From positions 1 through 64,000 of the forward strand of contig CAJUOT010000006.1 in the NCBI GenBank assembly GCA_910588135.1: a DNA stretch of 64,000 nt, in the 5' to 3' direction. A program made the translations under genes and the position numbers. The notes beneath the pieces are model-generated. The model saw only the letters and a program-made list of their open reading frames with translations, did no database searches and had not been told where the DNA came from. Positions 24,244 to 32,837 of this stretch are shown one piece after another (the stretch's first letter is position 1; each line of letters begins with the position of its first letter). This stretch comes from an uncultured Oscillospiraceae bacterium (GTDB lineage: Bacteria > Bacillota > Clostridia > Oscillospirales > Oscillospiraceae).

Positions 24244-25884
24244 ATGAAGAAAAAGCTGTTTTCCCTGGCGCTGGCTCTGGCGCTCTGCCTGGGCCTGACG
24301 GTTCCGGCGTTCGCGGCGGACGTGAAAATCGTCCAAGTCCCCGTCCCCACTGTGGAGGAATATGAGGGCAAGAATCATGTCACTGGGGAGTTCCGCGATG
24401 GCCTTGCGCCGTGGACCAATGGAGAGACGTGGGGATTTATCGACTGGTCGGGCAAGTTAGTCATCCCCCCCGAGTATGACAGTGTTAGCGATTTCTCCGA
24501 GGGCTTTGCGCGGGTAACGAAAAATGACAAGACTGGCTTTATCGACAAAACCGGCAAGGAAATCACCCCCTTCCAGTATGACGGCGCGGGGGACTTCTCC
24601 GAGGGTATGGCAGTGGTGAATAAAAGCGGTAAGCTCGGCTTTATCGACACTACCGGCAAAGAGGCCATCCCCTGCGCCTATGACGGCGTGTCCGCCCCTG
24701 GTTTCTCCCAGGGCCTTGCGGTTGTAGAGAAAAACGGCAAGTGGGGCTTCATCGACAAGACCGGGCAGGAGGCGTTCCCCTGCGAGTATGACTACGTATA
24801 CTCCTTCTCCGAGGGCCTTGCGATGGTGGCGAAAAACAACAAGGGCGGGTATATTGACAAAACCGGCGAGTTGGTCATCCCCCTCCAGTATGATTTATCA
24901 AAGGAGTTTTCTAACGGCCTGGCCCCTGTGAAGAAAAACAACAAGTGGGGCTTTATCGACAAAAAGGGCGAACTGGTCATCCCCTTCGAGTATGATGACG
25001 CATCCCCTTTCTCTGATGGCCTTGCGTTGGTGGCGAAAAACGGCAAGATGGGCTTTGTCGATAAGACGGGCAAGGTAATTGTTCCCTTGCAGTATGAGAA
25101 TGCAGTCTCTTTCTCCGAGGGATTCGCGGCGGTGTATTCGAAAGCTGGCGGCAGCTGGGGCTTTATTGATACCACCGGCAAAGAAGTAGTGCCTCCCAAG
25201 GCGTTTACCGAAAATGGCTTAGAATATTTCATCGTTTCTGGCTCTCAATTGAAACCTCCCGCTTTCCATGAGGGTTCTACGTTTATCATGCGAATCTGCA
25301 AGAGCGGCAATAAGGATGAGGCTGTCCCCTATGTTTATTTTAAGGTTACCGTTGACGCCAAGGTCAGCGACTGGGCCAGGGAACAGGTAGACCTGTCCGC
25401 CGCCAGGGGCCTCATGCCCGACGTTCTGGGGGATGATTTCACGGTGAACATCACCCGCGCCGAGTTCGCCGCCGTCGCGGTGGAGCTGTACGAGGCCATG
25501 AGCGGCGAGACCGCCCCCGCCCCCGGCGAGAGCCCCTTCTCCGACACCAGCGACCCCGTGGTGATCCAGGCCAACGCCCTGGGGATTGTCAAGGGCTCCG
25601 GCGGGAAGTTCTCCCCCGACAACCCTGTGACCCGCCAGGAGGCGGCGCTGATGCTGTCCCGGGTGTACACCAGGCTGGGCGGCACGATTCCCACGGTGGC
25701 GGCCACCACCTTCGCCGATAACGCCAAGGTCGCCAGCTGGGCCAGGGACGCGGTGGCGTTCATGTCGGACAACAGGATCGTCAACGGCAAGGGGAACAAC
25801 AGCTTTGACCCCTTGGGCAGCGCCAGCGTTCAGGAGGCGCTCATCATCGCCCTGCGGATGGTCGAGAATTTGGACGTGCAATAA
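24244..25884 (+). CDS. Secreted WG-repeat protein with C-terminal SLH domains
   Basis: A 546-residue exported protein: signal peptide ending near VPAFAAD (about 24), then eight WG-type repeats (about 55-345) of the form WGFIDKTGKxVIPxxYDxxxxFSEGLAxV, a linker with KVSDWAREQ, and three SLH-like units (about 380-546) including ITRAEFAAVAVELYEAM and FADNAKVASWARDAVAFM. WG repeats form beta-rich arrays of unknown binding role; SLH domains anchor to the wall. GGAGAGG precedes ATG 24244. It has its own promoter and long leader and is followed by a strong bidirectional terminator. Confidence 0.87.
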   Translation: MKKKLFSLALALALCLGLTVPAFAADVKIVQVPVPTVEEYEGKNHVTGEFRDGLAPWTNGETWGFIDWSGKLVIPPEYDSVSDFSEGFARVTKNDKTGFIDKTGKEITPFQYDGAGDFSEGMAVVNKSGKLGFIDTTGKEAIPCAYDGVSAPGFSQGLAVVEKNGKWGFIDKTGQEAFPCEYDYVYSFSEGLAMVAKNNKGGYIDKTGELVIPLQYDLSKEFSNGLAPVKKNNKWGFIDKKGELVIPFEYDDASPFSDGLALVAKNGKMGFVDKTGKVIVPLQYENAVSFSEGFAAVYSKAGGSWGFIDTTGKEVVPPKAFTENGLEYFIVSGSQLKPPAFHEGSTFIMRICKSGNKDEAVPYVYFKVTVDAKVSDWAREQVDLSAARGLMPDVLGDDFTVNITRAEFAAVAVELYEAMSGETAPAPGESPFSDTSDPVVIQANALGIVKGSGGKFSPDNPVTRQEAALMLSRVYTRLGGTIPTVAATTFADNAKVASWARDAVAFMSDNRIVNGKGNNSFDPLGSASVQEALIIALRMVENLDVQ

Positions 25885-25894
25885 AAAGCAGAAG

Positions 25895-25929
25895 AGAGGA
25901 GCGCCGGCCCTGCGGGCCGGCGCTCCTCT
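25895..25929. terminator. Bidirectional terminator between WG-repeat gene and metH operon
   Basis: A perfect 16-bp stem with a 3-nt loop; on the minus strand it is followed by TGCTTTTTATT. It serves the convergent methionine operon best. Confidence 0.88.
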
Positions 25930-25934
25930 TCCGT

Positions 25935-27695
25935 CTATTTCCCGTCCCGGCGCAGCTCCGCCATAATCCGCGCGATGAGCTCCACCCGCCGGAAGGGGGT
26001 CATGAGATACCACCCGTCGGTATAGGGGGCCATGTCCCGGGCGATGTCTACCGACAGCTCCAGGGCCAGCGCCTCCGCCGCCTCCCGCCCCAGGCCCTCG
26101 TAGCGCTTTACCATGTCCTCCGGCACCGACACCCCCGCCACCTCGTTGTTGAGGAACAGGGCGTTGCGGTGGCTGACGATGGGGAACACGCCGCCCAGAA
26201 TGTATCCCTTCAGCCGCTCCCGGGCCAGGGCCAGGTTTTGGAGCGCCCGGGGGGAGTGCACCGGCTGGGTGAGGAAGCCCGCCGCCCCGGCCTCCTCCTT
26301 TTCCAGGGCCAGCTCCAGCTGCTTCTGGAAGTTGGGGGCGTTCACGTTCAGCGCCCCGAAGATCTGGAACGGGACGGACAGGCCGTGGCCGGTCAGGCCG
26401 GACACATAGCGGATCAGCTTCCGGGAGTTGAAGTTGAACACGCTCTTCACCTCGTCCCGGTCCTGGGTGGGGACGGGGTCGCCGGTGACCAACAGCACGT
26501 TGTGCACGCCCTCCATGGAGAGCCCCAGCAGCAGCGCCTTGGTGGCGTTCAGGTTGCGGTCCCGGCAGGTCAGGTGGGGCAGGGGCTCCGCCCCCGTCTC
26601 CCGGCGGATTTTGCAGGCCAGCAGGGAGGAGTCCGCCCTTGGCCGCCCCACCGGGCAGTCGGACACGGTGACGGCGTCCGCCCCCGCGTCCCTGAGTGAG
26701 CGTACCCCCTCCATAAACCCGTCCACGTTGTCGTCGGCGGGCGGGTCCAGCTCCACGGCGATGACCCGTTTTCCCGCCTCTAGCTTGTCCCGCAGGGGGT
26801 TGCGCCCCGGCCGCGCAGGGCCCTCCGCCCTGGCCGGGGCGGGCTGGGCGAAAAGCCGGGGCTCCGGCCCCTCCAGCGCCTGGGCGGCCCGGGCGATGTG
26901 GGCCGGGGTGGTGCCGCAGCAGCCGCCCACGATGGACGCCCCCGCCCCGGCGGTCTGGGCCAGCAGCTCCCCGAAGTAGTCCGGCGCGCCCTGGTACACC
27001 GCCCGCCGCCCCAGCACCGTGGGATACCCCGCGTTGGGCATGACGGACAGGGGCTTGCCGCCCAGAACGGACAGGTCGAGCCCCCGGACAAATTCCAGCA
27101 GGTGGCGGGGGCCGGACACGCAGTTGAAGCCCACCCCGTCCACCCCGTCCAGGGCGGCGGCGCGCACAAAGAGCGTCCGGCCGGAGAGGCCCTCCCTTGT
27201 CATCCCGTCGGGGGCGGCGGCGAAGGACGCCAGCAGGAACGCCTCGGGACAGCGCTCCTTCAAAAACCGGGCCAGCTCGGGAATTCCCTCGTCGGAGGGC
27301 AGGGTCTCCGCGATGAAATGGGTCAGCCCCTGTTTCAGGAACAGCTCCGCCATGCGGCGGTAGTGCTCCGCCGGGGCCTCCCCCTCCCGGGGGGCGGGGC
27401 CCAGGTCGGCAAACACAAAGGCACCAAAGGGCTGGGCCGCGTCCAGAGCCAGACGGCACGCCGCCCCCACCGCCGCCGCCCCGTCCAGCCCGGACAGGTC
27501 GAAGGTGTTGGTGCGGATGGCCCGGGCGCCCGCCTCCAGATAGGCGCGGTGGATGGCGGCAATCTCCTCCGGGCGATCCAGATTGGCCCGCTCGCACCGG
27601 GCCCCGGCCCGGCCCGGCCGGGCTGCGTAATAGGTGCCCATGGCCCCGTCGAACAGCAGGAGCCTGCCCTGCCTCAAATATTCCCGGATGTTCAT
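25935..27695 (-). CDS. Bifunctional homocysteine S-methyltransferase / methylenetetrahydrofolate reductase
   Basis: A 586-residue two-domain protein (YitJ-like). Residues about 1-285 form the homocysteine methyltransferase barrel, with zinc ligands in GFNCVSG and the VGGCCGTTP motif; residues about 300-586 form the MTHFR barrel (VIAVELDPPADDN start, GDPVPTQDRD, FPIVSHRNALFLNNE). It should supply methyl-tetrahydrofolate and methylate homocysteine. ATG 27695 overlaps the metH stop (ATGA), so the genes are coupled. A longer frame reaches back to 27806 but lies inside metH. Confidence 0.92.
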   Translation of the reverse strand: MNIREYLRQGRLLLFDGAMGTYYAARPGRAGARCERANLDRPEEIAAIHRAYLEAGARAIRTNTFDLSGLDGAAAVGAACRLALDAAQPFGAFVFADLGPAPREGEAPAEHYRRMAELFLKQGLTHFIAETLPSDEGIPELARFLKERCPEAFLLASFAAAPDGMTREGLSGRTLFVRAAALDGVDGVGFNCVSGPRHLLEFVRGLDLSVLGGKPLSVMPNAGYPTVLGRRAVYQGAPDYFGELLAQTAGAGASIVGGCCGTTPAHIARAAQALEGPEPRLFAQPAPARAEGPARPGRNPLRDKLEAGKRVIAVELDPPADDNVDGFMEGVRSLRDAGADAVTVSDCPVGRPRADSSLLACKIRRETGAEPLPHLTCRDRNLNATKALLLGLSMEGVHNVLLVTGDPVPTQDRDEVKSVFNFNSRKLIRYVSGLTGHGLSVPFQIFGALNVNAPNFQKQLELALEKEEAGAAGFLTQPVHSPRALQNLALARERLKGYILGGVFPIVSHRNALFLNNEVAGVSVPEDMVKRYEGLGREAAEALALELSVDIARDMAPYTDGWYLMTPFRRVELIARIMAELRRDGK

Positions 27696-30058
27696 GCGCC
27701 AAACACCTTCCGGGCAATCTCCACCGACTGGCGGGCGTCCCGGGCGTAGTAGTCCGCGCCCATCTTCTCGGCGTACTCGGGGGTCACCACCGCGCCGCCC
27801 ACCCACACCACCGGCGGGTCGGGCAGGGCTTTCAGCCGCCGGGTGGTCTCCTCCATGGCGGGCAGGGTGGTGGTCATCAGGGCGGACAGCCCCACCAGCT
27901 TGATGCCCTGCTCCCGCACCGCGTCCACAATCGTTTCCGGCGGCACGTCCCGGCCCAGGTCGACGGCCTCATAGCCGTAGTTTTCCATCACCGTGCGCAC
28001 GATGTTCTTGCCGATGTCATGGATATCCCCCTTGACGGTGGCGATGGCGAATTTGCCCTTCTTCACCGGGGCGCCGCCCTTCTCCGCGATGGAGGTTTTG
28101 ATCACGCCGAACACCGCCTGGGCGGCCTGGGCGGCGCTCAAAAGCTGGGGTAGGAAGGCCCGCCCCGCCTCGTAGTCCGCGCCCACCCGGTCCAGGGCGG
28201 GGATGAGCCGCTGTTCCACCAGGCTCAGCTCGTCCTGGGTCTGGAGCGCCTCCTTTGCCAGACGGCCCGCGTCCCCCTCCAGCCCCCGGATGACGGCTTC
28301 CTCTAAAGTGAGGGAGGCGGAGGGGCCGGGGGCGGGCCTGTCCGCCGGGGCGGCGTTGGCGAACCGGGCGATGTACCCCCGGCACCCCCCGTCCTCGCCG
28401 GAGAGCACCTTGAACGCCGCCACCGCGTCCATCATCTCCCGCTGGTTGGGGTTGAGTATGGGCAGGGTCAGCCCCGCCCCCATGGCCTGAATCAGAAAAT
28501 TTTGGGTGACAATCCCCCGGCTCGGCAGGCCAAAGGAGATGTTGGACACCCCCAGCACCACCTGCAAGCCCAGCTCCTCCCGCACCGTGCGCACGGCCTT
28601 CAGCGTCTCCCCCGCCTGCTCCTGCTGGGCGGACACGGTGAGGGTGAGGCAGTCGATCCACACGTCCTCCGCCGGGATGCCATGCTCCAGCGCCGCGTCC
28701 AGAATCCGGCGGGCAATGGCCACCCGGCCCTCCGCCGTGGGGGGGATGCCGCCCTCGTCCAGGCACAGCCCCACCACGCTGGCTCCGTATTTCTTCACGA
28801 TGGGCAGGACGCGGTCCAGCACCGCCCCCTCGCCGTTCACCGAGTTCACCGCCGCCTTGCCGTTATATACCCGCAGCCCCGCTTCCAGGGCGTCGGGGTT
28901 GGACGAGTCCAGCTGCAGGGGCAGGGCCACGGCGCTCTGAAGCTTTTTCACCACACGGGGGAGCATGGACGCCTCGTCCACCCCGGGAAAGCCCACGTTC
29001 ACGTCCAGGATGTCCGCCCCCGCGTCCTCCTGCTGGACGGCCACGTCCAGGATGTAGTCCAGGTCATTTTCCAGCAGGGCCTGCTGAAAGCGCTTCTTGC
29101 CCGTGGGGTTGACCCGCTCGCCGATCACCCGCACCCCGTCCAGAAAGCAGGGGGCCATGGCGGAGCACACGAAGCCGCCACCCCGGTATGTCCCGGGGGC
29201 GGGCGCTCTGCCCTCCAGGGCCTTCGCCAGGGCCCGGATGTACTCCGGCGAGGTGCCGCAGCAGCCGCCCACGATGGACGCCCCCGCCTCCACCAGGGGG
29301 AACATGGCCCGGACAAACTCCTCCGGCCCCATGCCGTAGGCCCCGGTGGCCGGGTCGGGCAGGCCGGCGTTGGGCTTGGCGATGACGGGCAGGCGGGTGT
29401 TTGCCCGCAGCTCCTTGACCAGGGGCAGGAGCAGGTCGGGCCCCAGGGAGCAGTTCAGCCCCACGGCGTCCGCCCCCAGCCCCTCCAGCGTCCGGGCCAT
29501 GGACGCTATGGTGCAGCCGGTGAAGGTGCGGCCGTTCTGCTCAAAGGACATGGTGACCAGCGCGGGCAGGGCGGTGTTCTCCTTCACCGCCAGCAGGGCG
29601 GCTTTCGCCTCGTACAGGTCGGTCATGGTCTCAATGACCGCCAGGTCGGCCCCGGCCCGCTCCCCGGCCACCGCCGCCTCTTTGAAATAGTCGTAGGCCC
29701 GCTCAAAGGGCAGGGTGCCCAGCGGCTCCAGCAGCTCCCCCAGGGGGCCCATGTCCAGCGCCACCCTGACCCCTGTTCCGGCGGCGGCCTCCTTCGCCAC
29801 GGCGACGGCGGCAGACACCACCTCGTCCACGGTGTACCCCGTCCCCGCCAGCTTGGGGGCGCTGGCCCCGAAGGTGTTGGCGTAGATCACCCGGCTGCCC
29901 GCGTCGATGTAGGCCCGGTGCACCTCCCGCAGCAGCTCTGGGCGGGTCAGGTTCAAAAGCTCCGGCTTGCCCCCGGGGGGCAGGCCCTTTTGCTGTAGCA
30001 CGGTGCCCATGGCCCCGTCCAGAATCACAATCCCATCGCGCAGAAAATCACGCTCCAC
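27692..30058 (-). CDS. metH: Cobalamin-dependent methionine synthase lacking the reactivation domain
   Basis: A 788-residue MetH core: homocysteine-binding barrel (about 1-290; zinc cysteines in GLNCSLGPD and VGGCCGTSPE), pterin-binding barrel (about 310-560; GERVNPTGKKRF, LDVNVGFPG, SVNGEG), cap domain (about 585-670) and B12-binding Rossmann domain (about 675-788) with the lower-axial histidine in DIHDIG. It transfers methyl from methyl-THF to homocysteine through cobalamin. E. coli MetH has a fourth AdoMet domain; here that function is in the separate overlapping upstream gene. GTG 30058 has AAGGAGGGG at proper spacing. Confidence 0.95.
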   Translation of the reverse strand: MERDFLRDGIVILDGAMGTVLQQKGLPPGGKPELLNLTRPELLREVHRAYIDAGSRVIYANTFGASAPKLAGTGYTVDEVVSAAVAVAKEAAAGTGVRVALDMGPLGELLEPLGTLPFERAYDYFKEAAVAGERAGADLAVIETMTDLYEAKAALLAVKENTALPALVTMSFEQNGRTFTGCTIASMARTLEGLGADAVGLNCSLGPDLLLPLVKELRANTRLPVIAKPNAGLPDPATGAYGMGPEEFVRAMFPLVEAGASIVGGCCGTSPEYIRALAKALEGRAPAPGTYRGGGFVCSAMAPCFLDGVRVIGERVNPTGKKRFQQALLENDLDYILDVAVQQEDAGADILDVNVGFPGVDEASMLPRVVKKLQSAVALPLQLDSSNPDALEAGLRVYNGKAAVNSVNGEGAVLDRVLPIVKKYGASVVGLCLDEGGIPPTAEGRVAIARRILDAALEHGIPAEDVWIDCLTLTVSAQQEQAGETLKAVRTVREELGLQVVLGVSNISFGLPSRGIVTQNFLIQAMGAGLTLPILNPNQREMMDAVAAFKVLSGEDGGCRGYIARFANAAPADRPAPGPSASLTLEEAVIRGLEGDAGRLAKEALQTQDELSLVEQRLIPALDRVGADYEAGRAFLPQLLSAAQAAQAVFGVIKTSIAEKGGAPVKKGKFAIATVKGDIHDIGKNIVRTVMENYGYEAVDLGRDVPPETIVDAVREQGIKLVGLSALMTTTLPAMEETTRRLKALPDPPVVWVGGAVVTPEYAEKMGADYYARDARQSVEIARKVFGA

Positions 30059-30707
30059 AGGTCTTCCCCTCCTTGCGGTATTGGCAGCTCTCTCTCAATT
30101 TGCAGAACCCGCACCCCCGGATGCGGGCGGGCTGGGGCCGGTCCGACAGGCCGATGACGGCGGTGACCGACTTGGCGGGGTTCATCATCAGGCTGTCCGT
30201 CACCTGCACCCCCAGCCGCCGCCCCGCGTCCAGCGCGGCGCAGATGCCCCGCTGCAATTCCAGGGGCAGGTCTCCGTAACCGGGGCTGAACCGGTCGGTG
30301 AGAAAAAGGCCGGGGAACCGGGCGGCGATCTCCCGTTCCGCCCCGTCGCACCCCGCCTCCGCCCAGGCGGAGCCGCAGGCGTCCAGCAGGGCGGCCCGGG
30401 CCATGCTCCTGGCCTGCTCAGCGCGGAGCATGGCCTCAAACCCCGCCCCCAGGGTGCAGGCCAGCAGGATGGCCCAGTCACAGTCCGCCAGCATCTTGCG
30501 GGCCGTCTCCCCGGTGAGGGCGAGGCCCGCCCCCTCCAGCTCCTCTCCATCAAACGTACGTTTCACGTGAAACATACGCCACACCCACCGGGGCGTTATT
30601 GTCCGGGTGAGCCGGTCCGCCAGGCCGGTGATCTCCGCCAGCAGGGCCCCGTCCGGCTCCCCCCGCACCCCCAGCCAGCGCAGGGGCTCCGCGATATCCA
30701 GTTTCAT
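30048..30707 (-). CDS. MetH activation-domain protein (stand-alone reactivase)
   Basis: A 219-residue homologue of the C-terminal AdoMet-binding activation domain of MetH. The RFSPGYGDLPL motif (family RxSPGYG, AdoMet site) and NPAKSVTAVIG are clear; the C-terminus adds a CGFCKLRESC-YR cluster with three closely spaced cysteines, which could hold a metal. It probably remethylates oxidised cob(II)alamin on MetH. It overlaps metH by 11 nt. GGAAGG precedes ATG 30707. A parS-like site lies within the coding sequence. Confidence 0.9.
   Translation of the reverse strand: MKLDIAEPLRWLGVRGEPDGALLAEITGLADRLTRTITPRWVWRMFHVKRTFDGEELEGAGLALTGETARKMLADCDWAILLACTLGAGFEAMLRAEQARSMARAALLDACGSAWAEAGCDGAEREIAARFPGLFLTDRFSPGYGDLPLELQRGICAALDAGRRLGVQVTDSLMMNPAKSVTAVIGLSDRPQPARIRGCGFCKLRESCQYRKEGKTCGA
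30559..30574. promoter_or_regulatory. parS-like ParB/Spo0J binding site
   Basis: The 16-mer CGTTTCACGTGAAACA differs from the parS palindrome TGTTTCACGTGAAACA at one base. It lies inside the MetH-reactivase gene. Confidence 0.8.
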
Positions 30708-30747
30708 TTTGTCACCTTCCCGTGGAAAAAGCCGCGTTTCTCTGCCC

Positions 30748-30930
30748 CAATGGCCTGAAAACGGGGGCGCGCCAACCGTTCCCTCCGCCAGCGGCGGGGG
30801 GAAACACGCTTACTCCCCGCGCTCCTCCGGCCCAATGGCCCGGAGCCAGAGGAGTGTCAGCCGTTCCCCCCGCCAGCGGCGGGGGGAACCACGTTATCCG
30901 CCGCGCCGCGCCTCCTCCGCCTCAATGGCC
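30748..30930. repeat. Three-copy imperfect tandem repeat, about 85-90 bp period
   Basis: CAATGGCC recurs at 30748, 30833 and 30923. The first two units carry a hairpin with the loop CAGC (around 30776-30808 and 30861-30893) that is nearly identical between copies. The third unit forms the end of the ATP-grasp gene, so the array probably arose from the gene's 3' end. Confidence 0.65.
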
Positions 30931-31919
30931 CGAAACCGGGGCATGATGCCGATCTTGTCCGGGGTGTGGACGGGGAGCTGGTAGATGTCGTGGCCGGGGA
31001 ACTGGTTGCCCTCCACCAGACAGGGGCCGTCCGGGGTGAAGCACACGTCCCAGCCCACATAGCCCACCTCCGGGATCACCTGGGCGGCCTCGGTGACCAG
31101 GGCCACCGCCCTGTCCCAGTCCGGGAAGGTGAAGCCCTTGATGGGCGTGCCGGTGGCGGGGTGGTTTTCGTACAGGTTCTTCTGCTTGTCCAGCGCCCGG
31201 TCGGTGACCGTGCCCGTGGCCGGGTCCATGGGGGCCACCATGCCGCCGCTGTTGAAGTTGTCCACAAACTTGCCGTTGCCGATGCGGAACATGGCGGTGA
31301 CCAGATAGACCTTGCCGCTCTTCCCCCGGATGGTCACCATGCGCACGGTGTTGATGGCGCCGGGGTAGATGGCCGCCACAGCCGGGTGCTGCTTGATGAC
31401 CTCCTCCAGTTCCAGCAGGGGGGCCTTCTCCGCCAGACGGTCATAGAGGGCGTCCGGGGAGGGAAAACCGGCGGTGCTCAGCTTCTCGATGCCCCAGCCG
31501 CAGCTGCCCCGGGCGGGCTTGGCCATGAACGTGTCATGGCGGGACAGGAAGGAGAGCACCTCCTCCCGGTTGTCCCCGGTCACCGCCACCCAGTCCCGGT
31601 GGAGGAACTTCTCAAACCGGGCATTGAACCTGATCTTGTCCCCGAAGTCGTCCATGCGGGTTTTGTCGTTGTACTTCACCACGATGTCATTGTTCCGCCC
31701 CCGGGTGAGATAGGTGTCCCGCTGCTCGGGGGTGAGGTCGTACATCTCAAACAGGTCGTAGTCCATGTAGCCCGCGCCGTACTTCACCGCGCACCGGCGC
31801 ATATCCCGGAGGATGGACAGGCGGGAGCGCCCCGTCTTTTCATGGATGGAACCGATTTTCTCCCACATGGCCTTGTAGTTCATGTTCAGCGCCCGCCGAA
31901 CCAGATAGTTTACCTTCAT
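30894..31919 (-). CDS. Sugar-transfer-associated ATP-grasp domain protein
   Basis: A 341-residue protein of the ATP-grasp fold (sugar-transfer-associated group). Visible elements are a helical N-terminus, the substrate loop FMAKPARGSCGWGI (about 130), a VRMVTIRGKSGKVYLVTAMFRIG strand pair cut by an NFNSGG turn, and the metal site GYVGWDVCFTPDGPCLVEGNQFPG (about 292-315). Members of this group are usually encoded with capsule or surface-glycan genes; their reactions are unknown. ATG 31919 has GGGAGG upstream; the longer frame is unsupported. It is divergent from bioY. Confidence 0.82.
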   Translation of the reverse strand: MKVNYLVRRALNMNYKAMWEKIGSIHEKTGRSRLSILRDMRRCAVKYGAGYMDYDLFEMYDLTPEQRDTYLTRGRNNDIVVKYNDKTRMDDFGDKIRFNARFEKFLHRDWVAVTGDNREEVLSFLSRHDTFMAKPARGSCGWGIEKLSTAGFPSPDALYDRLAEKAPLLELEEVIKQHPAVAAIYPGAINTVRMVTIRGKSGKVYLVTAMFRIGNGKFVDNFNSGGMVAPMDPATGTVTDRALDKQKNLYENHPATGTPIKGFTFPDWDRAVALVTEAAQVIPEVGYVGWDVCFTPDGPCLVEGNQFPGHDIYQLPVHTPDKIGIMPRFRAIEAEEARRGG

Positions 31920-32007
31920 ACAGACCTCCCAGGCATAGTTGTCCCAAGTCAAAACTGGCTCTATCCTACCACATCCCAGGCGGAAACGCAATGCCTCCAA
32001 AATTGCC

Positions 32008-32037
32008 TTGACAGGCGGCCAGTCTTTATTGTATACT
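32008..32037 (+). promoter_or_regulatory. Sigma-A promoter of bioY
   Basis: TTGACA (32008-32013) and TATACT (32032-32037) with an 18-bp spacer. Confidence 0.85.
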
Positions 32038-32061
32038 AATCTTGCAAATTTAGTTTACAAT
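32028..32061. promoter_or_regulatory. BirA (biotin repressor) operator
   Basis: Inverted repeat ATTGTATACTAA (32028-32039) and TTAGTTTACAAT (32050-32061) overlaps the bioY -10 region. The half sites TGTATAC and GTTTACA are 16 nt apart, which fits the TGTwAAC-N14-16-GTTwACA pattern of Firmicute BirA operators. Confidence 0.82.
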
Positions 32062-32074
32062 GGAGGGCTCTTCT

Positions 32075-32656
32075 ATGACAAAAAAAGTATTCGCCCCAAC
32101 CCGGCAGCTGACGCTGTGCGCCGTGATGGCTGCGGTGACCTGCGTGATCGCCCCCATCTCCATCCCCACCGGGGGCATCTCCATCACCGGAGGCACCCTG
32201 GCGATTTACCTGACGGCCTACCTGCTGGGGGGCGCGTGGGGGACGGTGAGCACCCTGGTGTACCTGCTGGTGGGCTTTGTGGGCCTGCCGGTGTTCAGCA
32301 ACTACACCGGCGGCGCGGCCCGGCTGCTGGGCCCCACCGGCGGCTATCTGGCGGGTTACCTGCCCATGGCCTTCCTGATGGGGGCCCTGGTTCAATGGTC
32401 GCTGCGCCGCTTTTCCGGGGAGGGCAGAGCGCGCTTTGCCCGCGCCGCCGCCCAGTTCCTGGCGCTGGCGCTGGGCACCTGCGTGCTGTACGCCTTCGGC
32501 ACCGCCTGGTACTGCGTCCAGGCCGAAGTGGGGCTGCAAAAGGCCCTGGCGGCCTGCGTGCTCCCGTTCATCCCCTTCGACCTGATGAAGATGGCCGCCG
32601 CCCTGCTGGTGGGCGCGCCCATCCGGCGGCGGCTGGAGCAGTCCGGTTTGCTGTGA
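32075..32656 (+). CDS. bioY: Biotin transporter S component BioY
   Basis: A 193-residue membrane protein of the BioY family, with six helices and the diagnostic segments GGISITGGTLAIYL, FVGLPVFSNYTGGAARLLGPTGGYLAGY and PFIPFDLMKMAAA. It binds biotin as the S component of an ECF transporter (or works alone). ATG 32075 is preceded by GGAGGG; the ATG at 32060 overlaps that ribosome site and is rejected. A BirA operator covers its promoter, and a terminator follows. Confidence 0.95.
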   Translation: MTKKVFAPTRQLTLCAVMAAVTCVIAPISIPTGGISITGGTLAIYLTAYLLGGAWGTVSTLVYLLVGFVGLPVFSNYTGGAARLLGPTGGYLAGYLPMAFLMGALVQWSLRRFSGEGRARFARAAAQFLALALGTCVLYAFGTAWYCVQAEVGLQKALAACVLPFIPFDLMKMAAALLVGAPIRRRLEQSGLL

Positions 32657-32660
32657 CCCC

Positions 32661-32686
32661 AAAGCCCCCGGCCCGGGGGCTTTTTT
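32661..32686 (+). terminator. Terminator of bioY
   Basis: Stem AAAGCCCCC with GGGGGCTTT (32661-32669, 32675-32683) and a run of six T residues. Confidence 0.9.
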
Positions 32687-32837
32687 CTGTCCTCCCCGCG
32701 CCGCAGCGGAAAAAGGGGCTTCCTTTTCCCGGCGGTTCGTAGTATGATAGACAGGCATACTACACATGACAACGCGCGCAGCGGGATGGGCGGGTTCCAG
32801 CGCCCCCACGCGCTGCCACGCGCGTATGGAGGTCACG

